Of a DNA stretch of 64,000 bases, positions 20,262 to 30,183 are shown in pieces. The notes under the pieces are model-generated. The model saw only the letters and a list, made by a program, of their open reading frames with translations, had not been told where the DNA came from and did no database searches. The position numbers and the translations under genes were made by a program. How positions within the stretch are numbered: the first letter of the stretch is position 1; each line of letters opens with the position of its first letter. This DNA comes from Glandiceps talaboti (taxonomy: Eukaryota > Hemichordata > Enteropneusta > Spengelidae), in assembly GCF_964340395.1 (NCBI RefSeq), contig NC_135553.1, positions 19,913,849-19,977,848 of the forward strand. Reading direction: 5' to 3'.

Positions 20262-21182
20262 ATGTCTCCGACCGCAAAGTTCAAATCGTACAGAAGGAAA
20301 GTAAATAAACGTATGAATCCCCGTCGCTGGATAGCGAAAGCCTGTCTGTCCATTTATAATTTTGCACCATGGAAACCGTATTTATTTATTGCTCTCGTTG
20401 TTTCGGGAGTGTGCGTTGTTGGATCGTTTGCAAGCAGGGCTTTCCGCGAGATAATTCACGCACTGGGAGTCGCACTAAAAGCCATCGTCCGTCTTCTACG
20501 CAAGATAATCAATCCGGTGGTAAGAGTAGTGAAATGGACGAAAAACTGTTCGTGGAAAAATCATTTCGGTAAATGTCTCTCTCGAAGACTGCCTCGCTCT
20601 GGAATCGATTGGCACATTGGCGTTTTTAATGCTATGGCGGCTGTCAAATCGAAACATGGATGTCGCGATGTAAAAACGTGGTTGGACGATTTGAAATACT
20701 GGTTCCAGAGAGCAACTGGGGAAGGTTTCGTTTGCAAGGACTTGAAATGGTATAAGTCTATTACCCTTACGCGATACCTACTGTATTACCCATTGAAATG
20801 GATATTTTGGATATCGGTTCACGGAGACTGCAAACCCACCTTTGCAAGTGACATCTGCGCCATAGTGGGACTGCAGTATTTTTTCGACTTCATGCTCAAA
20901 ACAGGCATTTTACTTATTGTAATCTTGACTAGATGTTGGCCGTTGATAAAAAACGCATTGGGTGTTATTTTCGAAGAACTTGCTTTACTTCTGTGTGAAG
21001 TCAGATACATGGTGCACAAAATGGACCCTAAAACTAAAGCACATAAACACAACACCGGACACACTTTCTGTAGCCGACGTCATATATTCAGGAACGCGAT
21101 GAATCAACCAACAAACCAATCAATAACTCGTCGCAACAACACCATTACGGACGTCAACCCTTTGACTGACCACATTGGTTAA
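20262..21182 (+). CDS. Unknown basic multi-pass membrane protein
   Basis: A 306-aa ORF with a basic N-terminus, a strong hydrophobic segment at about 37-57 (LFIALVVSGVCVVGSFA), and further hydrophobic stretches near 165-190 and 205-250, giving perhaps three or four membrane helices. The C-terminal ~50 residues are hydrophilic and Asn/Thr-rich. It diverges from terminase exon 1 with 77 bases between starts. An ACAATAAAACC polyadenylation site follows at about 21202. Probably an envelope or egress membrane protein, by analogy only. Confidence 0.65.
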   Translation: MSPTAKFKSYRRKVNKRMNPRRWIAKACLSIYNFAPWKPYLFIALVVSGVCVVGSFASRAFREIIHALGVALKAIVRLLRKIINPVVRVVKWTKNCSWKNHFGKCLSRRLPRSGIDWHIGVFNAMAAVKSKHGCRDVKTWLDDLKYWFQRATGEGFVCKDLKWYKSITLTRYLLYYPLKWIFWISVHGDCKPTFASDICAIVGLQYFFDFMLKTGILLIVILTRCWPLIKNALGVIFEELALLLCEVRYMVHKMDPKTKAHKHNTGHTFCSRRHIFRNAMNQPTNQSITRRNNTITDVNPLTDHIG

Positions 21183-21540
21183 CGGGAAGCATATATACGG
21201 ACAATAAAACCATTTTTTATTCTGAATCAATGTCTTTTTTTTCGTATATGCCGTTACACATTGCATGTCTCAGGCTTAGCTAAACACACGAAATAAAACA
21301 TACACATATGTGAAAATGCGTGCACAAGCATGAATGAAATTCGGCAGATGCTATTTTATTTCATTAAAAAAACTTTAAAACAAACAAACAATCAAATTCT
21401 TTAAACATGACTTGTTCACAACGATTCACTGTTCTCTATTTCATTATTTTCAAACAAAAGTCTTGACGTCATGTATATGTCGTCACACTTTTCGTACCAA
21501 CTCATATCAAATTAGCGTCATGAAGCAAGAATTACTCGTC

Positions 21541-22410
21541 TTAACTGTAAAACATTTGACAAGGTACGAATATTTCCCTGCAAAATGGACACTTCAACTC
21601 TTTCGTTTTCAGATTGGTGTAACAATGTGTGCAAACAAGATGGCCACACTTTACACCCACTACCGAAACGTTGTTGGAAAAGCAGATCCTACACGTGAAT
21701 AAATTTGAATTGTCCGATTGAAAATCTTCTTTCTTTCGTTTTGTAACATCTTTATCGACACTGTTAAAAACACTGAACTTTACCGCGTCACTTGTAGAAT
21801 TGAACCCCATGATGTGATTCGCTAAAAATTGCAATTCTTCATGCGACACTGTGCGGAACTGGTCGGAAGATTCCATCAATAGGGCAATACGATGAACAAC
21901 ACAGTAGAATTTGACCGGTTGCAAATCTGCATAGATTTCTGCAATGACCAATAGTGCATTCAAATTTTCCATATCCTCTCTGGTATTGTTGAATATCCGT
22001 TCCATTTTCCTATAGATGGCTTCAGTGATATTATTCTGTAGCCCATTGTTTGTTCTCGCCTTCTCATGAGTGCACAAAGGCCAAATGTTATACGAGTTGT
22101 TCACAGGACAACCGGTGGAGAAGGGATTTTCATACAAGAATCCGTCCCTTGCCAAGACGTAATCGCCGTATTTGTTCATGAAGCATTCGATATTCATAAC
22201 TTTTTCGTCGTGTGCGTCCTCTTCGTTTTTAGTATTTCTACACTGAACTATCGATGGCGATGTCAGCTCTTTCACCATACTGTCCATATATCTAATATCT
22301 CTACCAAGAACATGCTTGGAAATCTGTCCTGTGTTAAGTCTAGTGCCAATCCCAAATCCATGGTGATATGTACAGAATAATTTATCACTGAATACTTTGT
22401 TTATGTCCAT
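21541..22410 (-). CDS. Viral RING-finger protein (family B N-terminus), 289 aa
   Basis: ATG at 22410 (MDINKVF) is chosen; an upstream extension would need a non-ATG start. The N-terminal ~230 residues belong to family B: CTYHH near the start, a KHV-x-G-[RG]-x-I module, CFMN-x-x-GD and a VVHR motif shared with the proteins at 24149, 25145 and 28706. The C-terminus is a C3HC4 RING (CRIC, CGHLVC, CPFC) nearly identical in DNA to that of the family-A protein at 13561. A chimera made by cassette exchange is the likely origin. Probable E3 ligase. The promoter is shared with the gene at 22714. Confidence 0.85.
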   Translation of the reverse strand: MDINKVFSDKLFCTYHHGFGIGTRLNTGQISKHVLGRDIRYMDSMVKELTSPSIVQCRNTKNEEDAHDEKVMNIECFMNKYGDYVLARDGFLYENPFSTGCPVNNSYNIWPLCTHEKARTNNGLQNNITEAIYRKMERIFNNTREDMENLNALLVIAEIYADLQPVKFYCVVHRIALLMESSDQFRTVSHEELQFLANHIMGFNSTSDAVKFSVFNSVDKDVTKRKKEDFQSDNSNLFTCRICFSNNVSVVGVKCGHLVCTHCYTNLKTKELKCPFCREIFVPCQMFYS

Positions 22411-22713
22411 TTTATTTTTTTCGTTAATGGAAAGCAAATTGACTTTTACAGTGTTCAACCTCGTTATTTATAGTGTTTCGGAATGAACATGATGACGTCA
22501 AGACAAGACATTTACGACGTCACGATGATTGCTTTTCAGTATTTTGTCGAAGGTAGTAGAGATATAATGACGTCGTAATATTAACTAGTCACCACACATA
22601 ACTATGACGTCGTTATTTTCAAGCAAAAATCCTGACGACAAACTTTTTGATATGACGTCACACAGACCCTTTATATATGGCGTCTTTGACGTCCACCAAT
22701 CACTTCCTCCACT
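22411..22713. promoter_or_regulatory. Divergent CRE-rich promoter between two RING genes
   Basis: A TATAAATA box (about 22470, minus strand) and a TTTATATATGG box (about 22671, plus strand) face outward. Between them lie at least five GACGTC-core sites (near 22493, 22514, 22569, 22604 and 22652), several of them perfect TGACGTCA. This predicts coordinated ATF/CREB-type control of both RING genes. Confidence 0.7.
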
Positions 22714-23574
22714 ATGGCTCATCGACAAATGGTGTTCTCTCGTCCACAGGGAGACATAGTGCTCATGAAAGACAATGCCCTCTACATAGACACACTACGT
22801 CAAGGGGCTATGTTCTGCAAAAAATGCGATTACACCGTCCAAACGTTCAGTGAAGTAATCAACACTAGCACATCAAAGTTACTACTAGGTCACTACCTTA
22901 ATTCGAAGAAATCTGCCAGGTGCTTCAAGAGATCATCGAATCTGCTACTACAGTCTATGGTCGACGGGGTGCGAAGGATGGTCAATGACGTCACAAGAAA
23001 CAGAGGCAGACACTTCGATATTTTCAATGCAATTTGCAAGAAAGTGTACAAAGACAGCAGTCAAACAATCTTCATCACTTACGACGAAAGGGTCAAGTAC
23101 GTGATCTTTGTCAGCCTGTATTGCATGTGTCTCAAGGTATTCGAGCCTGACTGGACACCAATGACGCAAGAAGCAGTCTCATACGCGTACTGCACCAGTA
23201 ATCATGCTGCTTACATATACGAAGTCGACAGACATCTCGAAGGTTTGGTGAAGAAGTCCTCCGTGCTAGCAGAACTTAAGGAACGTGTCAATACCATAAT
23301 CGAGGTGTGTGAGTGGGCAGACGACGACGATCTGAACATGCCGTCCATCAACACAGTCAACATCACTGAAACCAAAATGGATTCGGACATTGTAAAAGAG
23401 AGGTTCACGTGCAAGATCTGTTATTCAGACATTGTTTCAGTATTTGGAGAGTGTGGTCATGCTTTTTGTGACAACTGCCACCAAAGACTGTTCCGTGTAG
23501 CAGAGTCCGAAAGACAGATGTTAACGTGCCCGGTCTGTAGGTCGTGGTACACTCCTCATAGAATATACACGTAA
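22714..23574 (+). CDS. Viral RING-finger protein (family A), 286 aa
   Basis: The N-terminal half has CKKCDYT (about 36-42) and an SARCFK segment matching the 342-aa family-A protein at 13561. The C-terminal RING is CKIC, CGHAFC, C-x2-C and CPVC; it is more diverged from the other two RINGs, so it did not take part in the recent cassette exchange. Helical middle, acidic DDDD stretch near 225. ATTAATAAAATT follows at about 23608. Likely E3 ubiquitin ligase; substrate unknown. Confidence 0.83.
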   Translation: MAHRQMVFSRPQGDIVLMKDNALYIDTLRQGAMFCKKCDYTVQTFSEVINTSTSKLLLGHYLNSKKSARCFKRSSNLLLQSMVDGVRRMVNDVTRNRGRHFDIFNAICKKVYKDSSQTIFITYDERVKYVIFVSLYCMCLKVFEPDWTPMTQEAVSYAYCTSNHAAYIYEVDRHLEGLVKKSSVLAELKERVNTIIEVCEWADDDDLNMPSINTVNITETKMDSDIVKERFTCKICYSDIVSVFGECGHAFCDNCHQRLFRVAESERQMLTCPVCRSWYTPHRIYT

Positions 23575-23639
23575 TTGTTGTTCTTGTTCATGTTCAAGAC
23601 ATATGTATTAATAAAATTTATTAATTAGAAACGCTTTGT

Positions 23640-24130
23640 CTTACTCTTTTGTTTTATAAACAATACTAATGCAATTTTTAAGGGTCATTTTCAAATTGCA
23701 AAATTCGGGGTTTTTAAAAAAATTTGACAAAATCTCCCTTACCCCTTCTAAAAAAATGATTTTTTTTTCCCGTAGTCCTATGTTAAAAAATTACTTAACT
23801 CTCCTTGCTATAGAAGGCATGCGATCACACTAGTCAACAAAAAAAACCACATTGAACAAATTTGGCAAATTGTGTGTCATTGGTGTAGCTTTCGTAAAGT
23901 AGGAATGTGTCACATGAATTATGTGAGTTTTAACTGTCACAAAATATTTGTGTCCAATGAAATGTGAGTTTTCACTGGCGCAAAACAATTATGTGTCCAA
24001 TGAACTACCATGTGACAAGTCATGAATCACCCAACTCCCATTTGCATATTGGTGAAAGTGAATTGACATGTGACACACAACACTCTTTGGAGACAAAACG
24101 ACCAAACATGTAGTTTGTAGTTAATTGTAA
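23640..24130. repeat. Diverged copy of the AT-rich dispersed repeat
   Basis: Contains AAGGGTCATTTTCAAATTGCAAAATTCGGGGTTTTTAAA, here cited in parts: AAGGGTC, CAAAAT and GGGGTTTTTAAA, the core also found in the 279-bp array at 26564-27957. Later parts (TGTGTCCAATGAA, CCCATTTGCATA, CATGTGAC) also recur there and at 27960-28200. No gene is seen. Confidence 0.65.
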
Positions 24131-24148
24131 ATAAAGCTTTATTGCTTT

Positions 24149-24856
24149 TCAAAACAGCAACTGGAACTTGAATTCACTAAGTAACACAGCATGCCTAGGC
24201 ACAGTCATCAGACGGTATCTTCTTTTTCTGTCACTACACAGGCATTTGCTGGAATCATATGTAAAAGGAGGAATGTGTTCCAACCCCAAGATGTGATGTG
24301 AAAAGCACACTGAGTCACTATAGGACATTGTGTCGAACTCATGATAAGACTCTCTCAGCACAGAAACACGGTGAACCACAAATTGGTACGTGAGCTCTTC
24401 TGTGTACAACGCTTCCCCAATGACTAATACTGCCAAGACCTTGTCGTCTTCTTCTTTCGTGTATTTGAACGTCTGCTGGAGTTTCTTGTACAGGACACGA
24501 CTAAGAGAAGGCAACGGCCAAGTATTTGTTGTCTTGTTCATTTCACAAGAAAAAGAGAAAGGATTTTCGAACAGCCGTCCGTTTTTCGCTAGGACAAAAT
24601 CCCCATACTCGTTCATAAAGCATTCCAGTTTTATACCTTGAAATGCTAATGTGACCATCATGTCATCCTCTCTTTCATTGTCTATACGCTCAACCATCGA
24701 TGGTGACGTCATCTCGTTGATCATGTTGTCTAAGTAAGGGATTTGTCCTCCTTCAACATGTTTCGAAATGAGACCAGTATTGTTGGTACCTTCCAATCCT
24801 ACTGCATGATGGTAAGTGCAAAAAAATGTATTGTGGTATTCTTCCATTCGATCCAT
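24149..24856 (-). CDS. Family B protein without RING, 235 aa
   Basis: Shares with the 289-aa protein at 21541 the CTYHH, SKHV-x-G, [YL]DNMI, CFMN-x-YGD and ENPFS segments and the late VVHR motif, but ends after a short basic tail without any zinc-binding motif. ATG at 24856; a CRE/TATA promoter lies upstream, shared with the 376-aa gene. A decayed copy of this gene lies at 28200-28480. Function unknown; it may act as a RING-less adaptor or decoy for its RING-bearing relative. Confidence 0.75.
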   Translation of the reverse strand: MDRMEEYHNTFFCTYHHAVGLEGTNNTGLISKHVEGGQIPYLDNMINEMTSPSMVERIDNEREDDMMVTLAFQGIKLECFMNEYGDFVLAKNGRLFENPFSFSCEMNKTTNTWPLPSLSRVLYKKLQQTFKYTKEEDDKVLAVLVIGEALYTEELTYQFVVHRVSVLRESYHEFDTMSYSDSVCFSHHILGLEHIPPFTYDSSKCLCSDRKRRYRLMTVPRHAVLLSEFKFQLLF

Positions 24857-25144
24857 TTTCTTGAGCTAAGACATGAACATTGACCTAAGAGTGTCAAATC
24901 TTCACATTTATACTGTTGGTAGAAGAAAACTATGACGTCACGTAACTTGGCTAGCCAAGTTACGTGACGTCAAGCACCATTGAATGTTAAACTCGTACTG
25001 TACAAAAATCATGACGTTGAATCTTGTACAAAAATGACGTACTTCTCTTGTCGTGGATGAATCGTGACGTCACTATTTACCTTTGGTCACGTCAGGGGTC
25101 TATAAATGGAGGCAGATTGAAGGTGGCTGGTCATTCTGACAAAC
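24857..25144. promoter_or_regulatory. Divergent CRE-rich promoter with palindrome
   Basis: Outward-facing TATA boxes (TATAAAT on the minus strand near 24908; CTATAAATGG on the plus strand near 25100) flank TGACGTCA sites at 24933, 24965 and 25067, plus TGACGT half-sites. A perfect palindrome occupies 24933-24972. The plus half is duplicated almost unchanged at 28560-28705. Confidence 0.7.
24933..24972. promoter_or_regulatory. Perfect 40-bp palindrome with CRE at both ends
   Basis: The first 20 bases, TGACGTCACGTAACTTGGCT, are followed directly by their exact reverse complement. It could extrude as a hairpin, act as a paired CRE enhancer or be an origin-like element. The copied region near 28495-28535 has kept only a degenerate version. 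Confidence 0.85.
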
Positions 25145-26275
25145 ATGGCCAACAGAAGTGAATTAGAAAAAGTGTTCTGCTCATTCCACAGTGATGACTT
25201 TAATGATGAAATGTGGAAGCTTCCATCGCAGCAGACCAGACATTTGGTGGGAAAAGACATCCATTTTCTCGATGTAATGCAAAGAGATCTACCAAAAGGC
25301 ACAATGTTGACTGATTGGCAAGAAGCTACATCTCTTGGTGAGGTTGTCGTTACTCCTGCATTCTCTGGTATTGTCATTGATTGTCTGATGAATGCAGATG
25401 GAGACTTTGTCGTGTCCTGTGATGGCAAATACTGCAGAAATCCATTTTCCTTGAAATGTCCAAAAAACGAGACGTCCGAGACTTGGCACTGGCCTCATTT
25501 AACTAAGTACATCTACTCTGCAATGAAACAGCGCTTCTTAACACGTGCTCCTGCTGATAAAACGCTGGCTGCCATTGTCCTGACTGGGGAAGTTGTATTC
25601 GACCATGGGTCGCATTACAGTTTCGTTGTCCATAGATTGTCAGAATGCTACACTGACACTTTCTACATGCTGTCGTATTTCGAATCCGTGTACTACTGCA
25701 CTAACATCATGGGGCTGGATCACATACAAGCCCTGTCATTTGACATATGTCAAAAACTCGACCAACCTTTCTACTCTTCCAAGGTCAAAGGACAGAGATT
25801 CATGATAGCACCTAAGAACGAACTTTTTCTGCGAGATGCTTATTTCAAAGAACTTACCCAGTCTGCTTTCAAGAAGACTAATGAGACGATTGCACGAATC
25901 AGTGGTATTGCTTGGCAGAACATCAAAGATGAAATTGTGGATGCCATTGCAAGTTTCATGGTCAAATGTGGTGCTCCAGAAAACGTGGATGAGTTTACTA
26001 CCATTCTGTCTCAGCTGGTCTTGGCAGACGTCCATTCGTCCTACCTCAATGAGGAAGACAAATCATTCTGTTCCGACTCCCATGCAGTAGTAGAAGACGA
26101 AATGGTAGAGATCATAAGGTGCCATCCATCGGTTACTCGTGCAGTGGACTCCATCTTCTTCCCCAACAGACTGGGTGATGCGTCATGTGACACAGACTCT
26201 GGATTTGAAGATGGGAAAAGTGAAACGTGCTCTGGTGACTGCAGAGAATGCATAAGAATGCAGGAAGTGGACTAA
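25145..26275 (+). CDS. Family B protein with helical C-terminal extension, copy 1 (376 aa)
   Basis: The N-terminal ~230 residues are family B (FHSDD, HLVGKDIHFLDVM, CLMNADGDF, RNPFS, VVHRLS). A ~145-residue extension, mostly helical with an acidic Ser/Cys-rich tail, is absent from the other family members apart from its twin. TATA at about 25100 and CREs upstream; AACAAATAAATT polyadenylation near 26358. It is nearly identical to the gene at 28706, with protein differences only in the last ~45 residues. No enzymatic motif is recognised. Confidence 0.85.
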   Translation: MANRSELEKVFCSFHSDDFNDEMWKLPSQQTRHLVGKDIHFLDVMQRDLPKGTMLTDWQEATSLGEVVVTPAFSGIVIDCLMNADGDFVVSCDGKYCRNPFSLKCPKNETSETWHWPHLTKYIYSAMKQRFLTRAPADKTLAAIVLTGEVVFDHGSHYSFVVHRLSECYTDTFYMLSYFESVYYCTNIMGLDHIQALSFDICQKLDQPFYSSKVKGQRFMIAPKNELFLRDAYFKELTQSAFKKTNETIARISGIAWQNIKDEIVDAIASFMVKCGAPENVDEFTTILSQLVLADVHSSYLNEEDKSFCSDSHAVVEDEMVEIIRCHPSVTRAVDSIFFPNRLGDASCDTDSGFEDGKSETCSGDCRECIRMQEVD

Positions 26276-26563
26276 GCTGTAATGAACTGAACACATTGTT
26301 GACATTTGTTTTGCTGTTTTAGCTGTTGCTGTTGATATGCTTGTTGATGTTTTTGTTAACAAATAAATTTGGTCCTTTAAAACCTTTTGGTTTAGTGCCT
26401 TGCTGATGTTTGTGTTTGAATGACATACGAGTGGAATCTCATGCATGTTGTGTTTTAAATAATTGTCCCTTGAATGTTACATCCTATTACCCTAAAGTAT
26501 GAATGTGTCCAATACCCAACTCCTCACGTGATCAGAGTATTCAATAAAAACCCAAATAAACCA

Positions 26564-27957
26564 TTCGCCAATTGATACTCCCACAAAATGTTTCACAAGC
26601 CTCATTTGCATGCATAAGAGAATGTGTGTCAAGTGAAGTGATGTGTTGTCACAAAACAATTCTGTGTCCAATGAATTGTGGGAGATTTATAAGGGTCAAT
26701 TTAAACATGCAAAAATGTGGGGTTTTTAAAAAATCTACACACCCACCCACTAGCGACTTAAAAACATTTTGAAAAAAAAGTGTACACACACGTGTTAAAG
26801 AAAACTGTCAAATCCTAATTTGCATATATGTCATGTGACCATACGCCAATTGATAATCCCACGAAAATGTTTCAGAAGCCTCATTTGCATGCACAAGAGA
26901 ATGCGTGTCAAGTGAAGTGATGTGTTGTCACAAAACAATTCTGTGTCCAATGAATTGTGGGAGATTTATAAGGGTCAATTTAAACATGCAAAAATGTGGG
27001 GTTTTTAAAAAATCTACACACCCACCCACTAGCGACTTAAAAAAATTTTGAAAAAAAAGTGTACACACACGTGTTTAAGAAAACTGTCAAATTCTAATTT
27101 GCATATATGTCATGTGACCATACGCCAATTGATAATCCCACGAAAATGTTTCAGAAGCCTCATTTGCATGCACAAGAGAATGCGTGTCAAGTGAAGTGAT
27201 GTGTTGTCACAAAACAATTCTGTGTCCAATGAATTGTGGGAGATTTATAAGGGTCAATTTAAACATGCAAAAATGTGGGGTTTTTAAAAAATCTACACAC
27301 CCACCCACTAGCGACTTAAAAAAATTTTGAAAAAAAAGTGTACACACACGTGTTAAAGAAAACTGTCAAATTCTAATTTGCATATATGTCATGTGACCAT
27401 ACGCCAATTGATAATCCCACGAAAATGTTTCAGAAGCCTCATTTGCATGCACAAGAGAATGCGTGTCAAGTGAAGTGATGTGTTGTCACAAAACAATTCT
27501 GTGTCCAATGAATTGTGGGAGATTTATAAGGGTCAATTTAAACATGCAAAAATGTGGGGTTTTTAAAAAATCTACACACCCACCCACTAGTGACTTAAAA
27601 AAATTTTGAAAAAAAAGTGTACACACACGTGTTAAAGAAAACTGTCAAATTCTAATTTGCATATATGTCATGTGACCATACGCCAATTTATAATCCCACG
27701 AAAATGTTTCAGAAGCCTCATTTGCATGCACAAGAGAATGCGTGTCAAGTGAAGTGATGTGTTGTCACAAAACAATTCTGTGTCCAATGAATTGTGGGAG
27801 ATTTATAAGGGTCAATTTAAACATGCAAAAATGTGGGGTTTTTAAAAAATCTACACACCCACCCACTAGCGACTTAAAAAAATTTTGAAAAAAAAGTGTA
27901 CACACACGTGTTTAAGAAAACTGTCAAATTCTAATTTGCATATATGTCATGTGATCA
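26564..27957. repeat. Five tandem copies of a 279-bp AT-rich unit
   Basis: Units begin near 26564, 26842, 27121, 27400 and 27679 at the shared ACGCCAATTGATAATCCCAC motif; spacing is 278 then 279 bases three times. The last four are almost identical, the first more diverged. Each carries CTCATTTGCATGCA, AAGGGTCAATTT, GGGGTTTTTAAAAAA, a CCCACCCACTAG pyrimidine block and CATATATGTCATGTGACC. It has no coding capacity. It could be an origin, a matrix/enhancer array or a satellite born of viral repeats. Confidence 0.95.
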
Positions 27958-28199
27958 AAAATCCTGAGTACACCAAGATAGAATCAATTTGACAAATTGT
28001 GCATTAGTGATGTGTCACATGAATCGTTGGAGTTTTTTACTTCACAAAACAAAAATGAATTATGGGAGTTTTCACTGTCACAAAAGAAGTATGTATCCAG
28101 TGAACTACCATGAGTCACCCAACCCCCATTTGCATACTGGTGAAGGTGAATTGACATGTGATTTTCACTCTTTGAATTCAACTCTTTCCAAAAATGAAC

Positions 28200-28480
28200 A
28201 AATATGTAGAGGTTTTAGTTAATTGTAAATAACGCTTTATTGCTAAAAAAAAAAACCAACGACAGCATATTTTTTTTTTCAAGACAACATACCTAGGCAC
28301 TGTCATCAAACTACATAGGCACATTATAAGTAAAAGGAGGAACGTGTTCCAACCCCAAGATGTGATGTGAAAAGTCTTCCCCTTCATTGTCCATACACTC
28401 AACCATCGATGGTGACGTCATCTCTTTGATCATGTGTTTGTCCTCCTTCAACATGTTTGGAACTTTCCAATCTTGCTGTT
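28200..28480 (-). pseudogene. Decayed copy of the 235-aa family B gene
   Basis: Aligns in pieces to 24130-24800: the polyadenylation end, the CCTAGGCA(C)(A/T)GTCATCA segment, the AAAAGGAGGAA(T/C)GTGTTCCAACCCC block, then after a ~300-base deletion the CATCGATGGTGACGTCATCTC block and the TTGTCCTCCTTCAACATGTTT block. Reading frame lost. It shows that the whole divergent gene pair was duplicated and one partner then degraded. Confidence 0.85.
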
Positions 28481-28705
28481 CGTACACGAAATCTCTGACG
28501 TCACATAACTGGGCCAGCCTGCCTGCATGACGTCAAGCACCATTGAATGACATTGTATTGTACAAAAATCATGACGTTGAATCTTTTACAAAAAATGACG
28601 TACTTCTCTTGTCGTGGATGAATCGTGACGTCACTATTTACCTTTGGTCACGTCAGGGGTCTATAAATGGAGACAGATTGAAGGTGGCTGGTCATTCTGA
28701 CAAAC
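28481..28705 (+). promoter_or_regulatory. Copied CRE/TATA promoter of the second 376-aa gene
   Basis: Nearly the same as 24980-25144 from the ATCATGACGTTGAATC motif to the ATG, including CGTGACGTCACTATTT and GTCTATAAATGGAG. The palindrome of the parent copy is degraded here. Confidence 0.7.
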
Positions 28706-29836
28706 ATGGCCAACAGAAGTGAATTAGAAAAAGTGTTCTGCTCATTCCACAGTGATGACTTTAATGATGAAATGTGGAAGCTTCCATCGCAGCAGACCAG
28801 ACATTTGGTGGGAAAAGACATCCATTTTCTCGATGTAATGCAAAGAGATCTACCAAAAGGCACAATGTTGACTGATTGGCAAGAAGCTACATCTCTTGGT
28901 GAGGTTGTCGTTACTCCTGCATTCTCTGGTATTGTCATTGATTGTCTGATGAATGCAGATGGAGATTTTGTCGTGTCCTGTGATGGCAAATACTGCAGAA
29001 ATCCATTTTCCTTGAAATGTCCAAAAAACGAGACGTCCGAGACTTGGCACTGGCCTCATTTAACTAAGTACATCTACTCTGCAATGAAACAGCGCTTCTT
29101 AACACGTGCTCCTGCTGATAAAACGCTGGCTGCCATTGTCCTGACTGGAGAAGTTGTATTCGACCATGGGTCGCATTACAGTTTCGTTGTCCATAGATTG
29201 TCAGAATGCTACACTGACACTTTCTACATGCTGTCGTATTTCGAATCCGTGTACTACTGCACTAACATCATGGGGCTGGATCACATACAAGCCCTGTCAT
29301 TTGACATATGTCAAAAACTCGACCAACCTTTCTACTCTTCCAAGGTCAAAGGACAGAGATTCATGATAGCACCTAAGAACGAACTTTTTCTGCGAGATGC
29401 TTATTTCAAAGAACTTACCCAGTCTGCTTTCAAGAAGACTAATGAGACGATTGCACGAATCAGTGGTATTGCTTGGCAGAACATCAAAGATGAAATTGTG
29501 GATGCCATTGCAAGTTTCATGGTCAAATGTGGTGCTCCAGAAAACGTGGATGAGTTTACTACCATTCTGTCTCAGCTGGTCTTGGCAGACGTCCATTCGT
29601 CCTACCTCAATGAGGAAGACAAATCATTCTGTTCCGACTCCCATGCAGTAGTAGAAGACGAAATGGTGGAGATCATAAGGCGCCATCCATCGGTTACTCG
29701 TGCAGTGGACTCCATCTTCTTCCCCAACAGACTGGGTTATGCGTCACGTGACACAGACTTTAGATTTGAAGATGGGAAAAGTGAATCGTGCTCTGGTGAC
29801 TGCAGAGAATACATAAGAATGCAGGAAGTGGACTAA
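28706..29836 (+). CDS. Family B protein with helical extension, copy 2 (376 aa)
   Basis: Same length and almost the same sequence as the gene at 25145. Differences from copy 1 cluster at the C-terminus (for example RRHPSV versus RCHPSV, and GYASRD versus GDASCD), while the first ~330 residues are identical. Either a very recent duplication or ongoing gene conversion. Domain content as for copy 1; function unknown. Confidence 0.85.
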   Translation: MANRSELEKVFCSFHSDDFNDEMWKLPSQQTRHLVGKDIHFLDVMQRDLPKGTMLTDWQEATSLGEVVVTPAFSGIVIDCLMNADGDFVVSCDGKYCRNPFSLKCPKNETSETWHWPHLTKYIYSAMKQRFLTRAPADKTLAAIVLTGEVVFDHGSHYSFVVHRLSECYTDTFYMLSYFESVYYCTNIMGLDHIQALSFDICQKLDQPFYSSKVKGQRFMIAPKNELFLRDAYFKELTQSAFKKTNETIARISGIAWQNIKDEIVDAIASFMVKCGAPENVDEFTTILSQLVLADVHSSYLNEEDKSFCSDSHAVVEDEMVEIIRRHPSVTRAVDSIFFPNRLGYASRDTDFRFEDGKSESCSGDCREYIRMQEVD

Positions 29837-30059
29837 GCTGTAATGAACTGAACACATTGTTGACATTTGTTTTGCTGTTTTAGCTGTTGTTGTTGATATG
29901 CTTGTTGATGTTTTTGTTAACAAATAAATTTGGTCCTCAAAAAAATTATTGTTTTGTGCCTTGCTGATGTATGTACGAGTGGAATCTCATGCATGTTGTG
30001 TCGTCAGGCTTTTTTGTATGGGTCGTCAGAATGTTTCTGTGTACTGCTCCTTATGCATT

Positions 30060-30183
30060 CCTATATCAATGCATGTCAGACTTTTGTGTGTGTGACGTCA
30101 GAGTTTTCTGTGTAGCATTTGAGTGACGTTGAGTTCCAAGTACATAAAAGCATTGTATTGCACTACATTGCACCGTCTGCACC
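30060..30183 (+). promoter_or_regulatory. TATA promoter of the first 280-aa gene
   Basis: GTGACGTCAGAG and GTGACGTTGAG precede AGTACATAAAAGC, a TATA-like box about 40 bases before the ATG. The same block is repeated at 31247-31360 before the second copy. Confidence 0.6.

Noticed and set aside
13561-23574. Calling the N-terminal Cys modules of RING family A BIR domains
   Set aside because: The spacing of Cys and His does not follow the BIR pattern.
25087-25428. 113-aa minus-strand ORF, repeated at 28648-28989
   Set aside because: Antisense to the 376-aa genes; its apparent conservation only reflects the duplicated sense genes.
26564-27957. CRISPR-like array impression
   Set aside because: The units are 279 bp, nearly identical throughout and have no short repeat/variable spacer pattern; the setting is eukaryotic.
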